Origin: Dirofilaria immitis
Taxonomy: Eukaryota; Nematoda; Chromadorea; Rhabditida; Onchocercidae
Assembly (NCBI GenBank): GCA_024305405.1
Contig: JAKNDB010000067.1
Location: forward strand, 1,196,001 to 1,260,000
DNA length: 64,000 bases
Direction of reading: 5' to 3'
A program made the position numbers and the translations under genes. Under the pieces are notes generated by a model. The model saw nothing but the letters and a program-made list of their open reading frames with translations, searched no databases and was not told the origin of the DNA. Below, one piece after another: positions 62,370 to 64,000 of the stretch (positions are counted from its first letter, which is position 1; each line of letters starts with the position of its first letter).

Positions 62370-63835
62370 TCTTTACAAATCCTTTGAAGAACGAAGTTCA
62401 TAATAAAAGAAATAGAAAAAAGCACAAAAAGAATATCTCGACATAATTTGTTATTTACTATGACGTGGATATTTGCGTTGAACAAAGGAGATCCTATTTA
62501 AACACTACGTAACCCAGTCACTCCTTCATGAAGAAACAAATACGCGATAAAATTCTTACAACGCCTTTACCAAATGACTAATTGTTATATATTAAACTTG
62601 AGAACTAAAAGTGCAATATCAATCAACTGCTCGTTAAGACAGCATAAAGTCTCTGATCAAATGTGTAGTTTTATAAAACTTTTAATGAACACCAAAATAC
62701 AGAACAAAATAATCCAATAACAACTTACTAAGTATAATACGCTGAAATGATTTGGAAAAGCAATAACGGATTCAATTACTCATTCAGTCAACAATGAATC
62801 AATTTAAGCTACACATTGCTTAAATCTTCCCGAAACAAATGGTACCCGTCTATTTTAAATATAGCAAAACTTATACATAAAAACAACTTTTCATTGAAAT
62901 AGAGTTTAGCGAAATTCTAATAATGTCATGAAAACCGAAAATATAAGGATAACAAATATTACTATGAAAGCCTATTTTAATTTGAAAAAAGCAAAAATAA
63001 ATGTGGCACATCAATTATTATGCGGAAATACATGAAAAATATCATATATCACATAAGAATCAGCTTCGATAAGTTAATATGCAACATAAAACAAAAACAG
63101 TTGACTAAAAAAGCTTTACTTAACAACGGATTTGTCATGATTAGAAACAAAATACAATGGCCGGCAGCTCAGTTATTAAAATGGTAAAATGAAACGGAAT
63201 GAAATAATATCATTCATTAAAGCTTCCGGAACTTTTCAACTTGTGAAAAAAAGAACTCTTTGTGGCCAGATATTGCTAGAATTACTTCAGATATTGTAAA
63301 TAGCCATAGAATTGAAGAAAGAAAGGCTGCATAGTGTAAAATGATCACCGAATGACAATTGATCGTAAAATAAATATTTCCTTTAAATTTACCTGCTAAA
63401 CAAATGTCATGGAAGTCTTAAAGCAGTTAGGGATCTGAATCTCAAAAATTTTGCAAATAGAATTACACTCACAATCACATAATCATTATCAACTTTTTTG
63501 AAACATATCGCGGAATAACTATAACCTATCTTCCTATCTTCACGAAATATGTCTTTCTTCAGCTTTAGAAAAAAATCTTAAGTTTCAAGTAATTCAAAAT
63601 CAGTCTAAAATTTGTATTCATTAAGCAAGATAGAGTGCTCAGAAATGCAAAAAAAATTTTTCACAGATATACTATTTCTATTCCGAAAAAGAAAAAAGAA
63701 CTGCAAGTAAATTAAATAAAGTTTTAAAAGGCAAACGAACAAAAATTTTGAACAAAAAACTACTATAAGATGATAATGAAATTTGAAGATTCTGTTACTT
63801 TTCACAATTTATGGATTCGTAAAGAATTCTAAACG
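62370..63835. other. 5' flank of the MATH-BTB gene
   Basis: About 1.5 kb of A+T-rich DNA with no recognised gene. An open frame at 63605-63805 (-) is low-complexity hydrophobic and not supported. Confidence 0.45.
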
Positions 63836-64000
63836 TTCGGCAAGGATAAGTGGGAAATCAAAGAAGTATTCAAAAGAGATGGTGAAAAAGTTTCTGGGGT
63901 GGAGGCTTTGGAAAGTGAAGGAGACGAAATGCCATCTGATAGAACACGTCCTTTTAACCAATTTCGATAGCGGATCATTCGAGGGAGATGTGCAGAATCA
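63836..64000 (-). CDS. Possible partial exon of a further gene at the window edge
   Basis: On the - strand the frame stays open from the window edge for about 55 codons and is Ser/Thr/Pro-rich (for example SSPSLSKASTPETFSPSLLN), ending at a donor-like AAC|GTTTAG near 63836. The + strand is also open over about 45 codons here and encodes a charged peptide (KWEIKEVFKRDGEKVSG), so the strand is not settled. The stretch is clearly less A+T-rich than its left flank, which favours coding sequence. No family is recognised. Confidence 0.3.

Overview
The window looks like nuclear DNA of a nematode, most likely a clade III (filarial/spirurid-type) worm. This is inferred from strong A+T richness, genes broken into many small exons by introns of about 50 to 900 bases (one near 2.9 kb), 3' splice sites just upstream of several start codons, and the protein set. 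No bacterial, viral, plasmid, rRNA, tRNA or CRISPR feature was recognised.

Layout from left to right: (1) 3' half of a filamin gene, + strand, 1357-5702; (2) a carboxypeptidase D-type membrane metallocarboxypeptidase, - strand, 15864-8499, tail to tail with filamin; (3) the 40S-subunit assembly factor LTV1, - strand, 20612-17336; (4) the MAP kinase kinase MEK-2, - strand, 25767-23645; (5) CYFIP/Sra-1 (gex-2), + strand, 26994-36461, divergent from mek-2 across 1.2 kb; (6) an RBM12-like five-RRM protein, - strand, 47611-39415; (7) the ER translocon J-protein SEC63, + strand, 52655-57599; (8) a SPOP-like MATH-BTB protein, - strand, 62369-60088; (9) a possible exon of another gene at the right edge. 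Spacers of 1.2-5 kb hold microsatellites, short tandem duplications and unrecognised A+T-rich DNA.

The genes are unrelated housekeeping or signalling genes rather than an operon or a new system. MEK-2 (ERK pathway) and CYFIP (WAVE complex, actin nucleation) share a divergent promoter region with a cluster of ACGT cores. CPD and SEC63 both serve the secretory pathway.

The most important observation concerns the sequence itself. Conserved exons of all eight genes repeatedly drop out of frame, and nearly every break is mended by adding one base to a short run of one nucleotide. More than 25 such places were found. This points to uncorrected homopolymer-shortening errors in a draft assembly, not to eight pseudogenes. 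Exon boundaries below were read by eye from splice signals and family similarity, so single boundaries may be off by some bases and phases are given assuming those errors.
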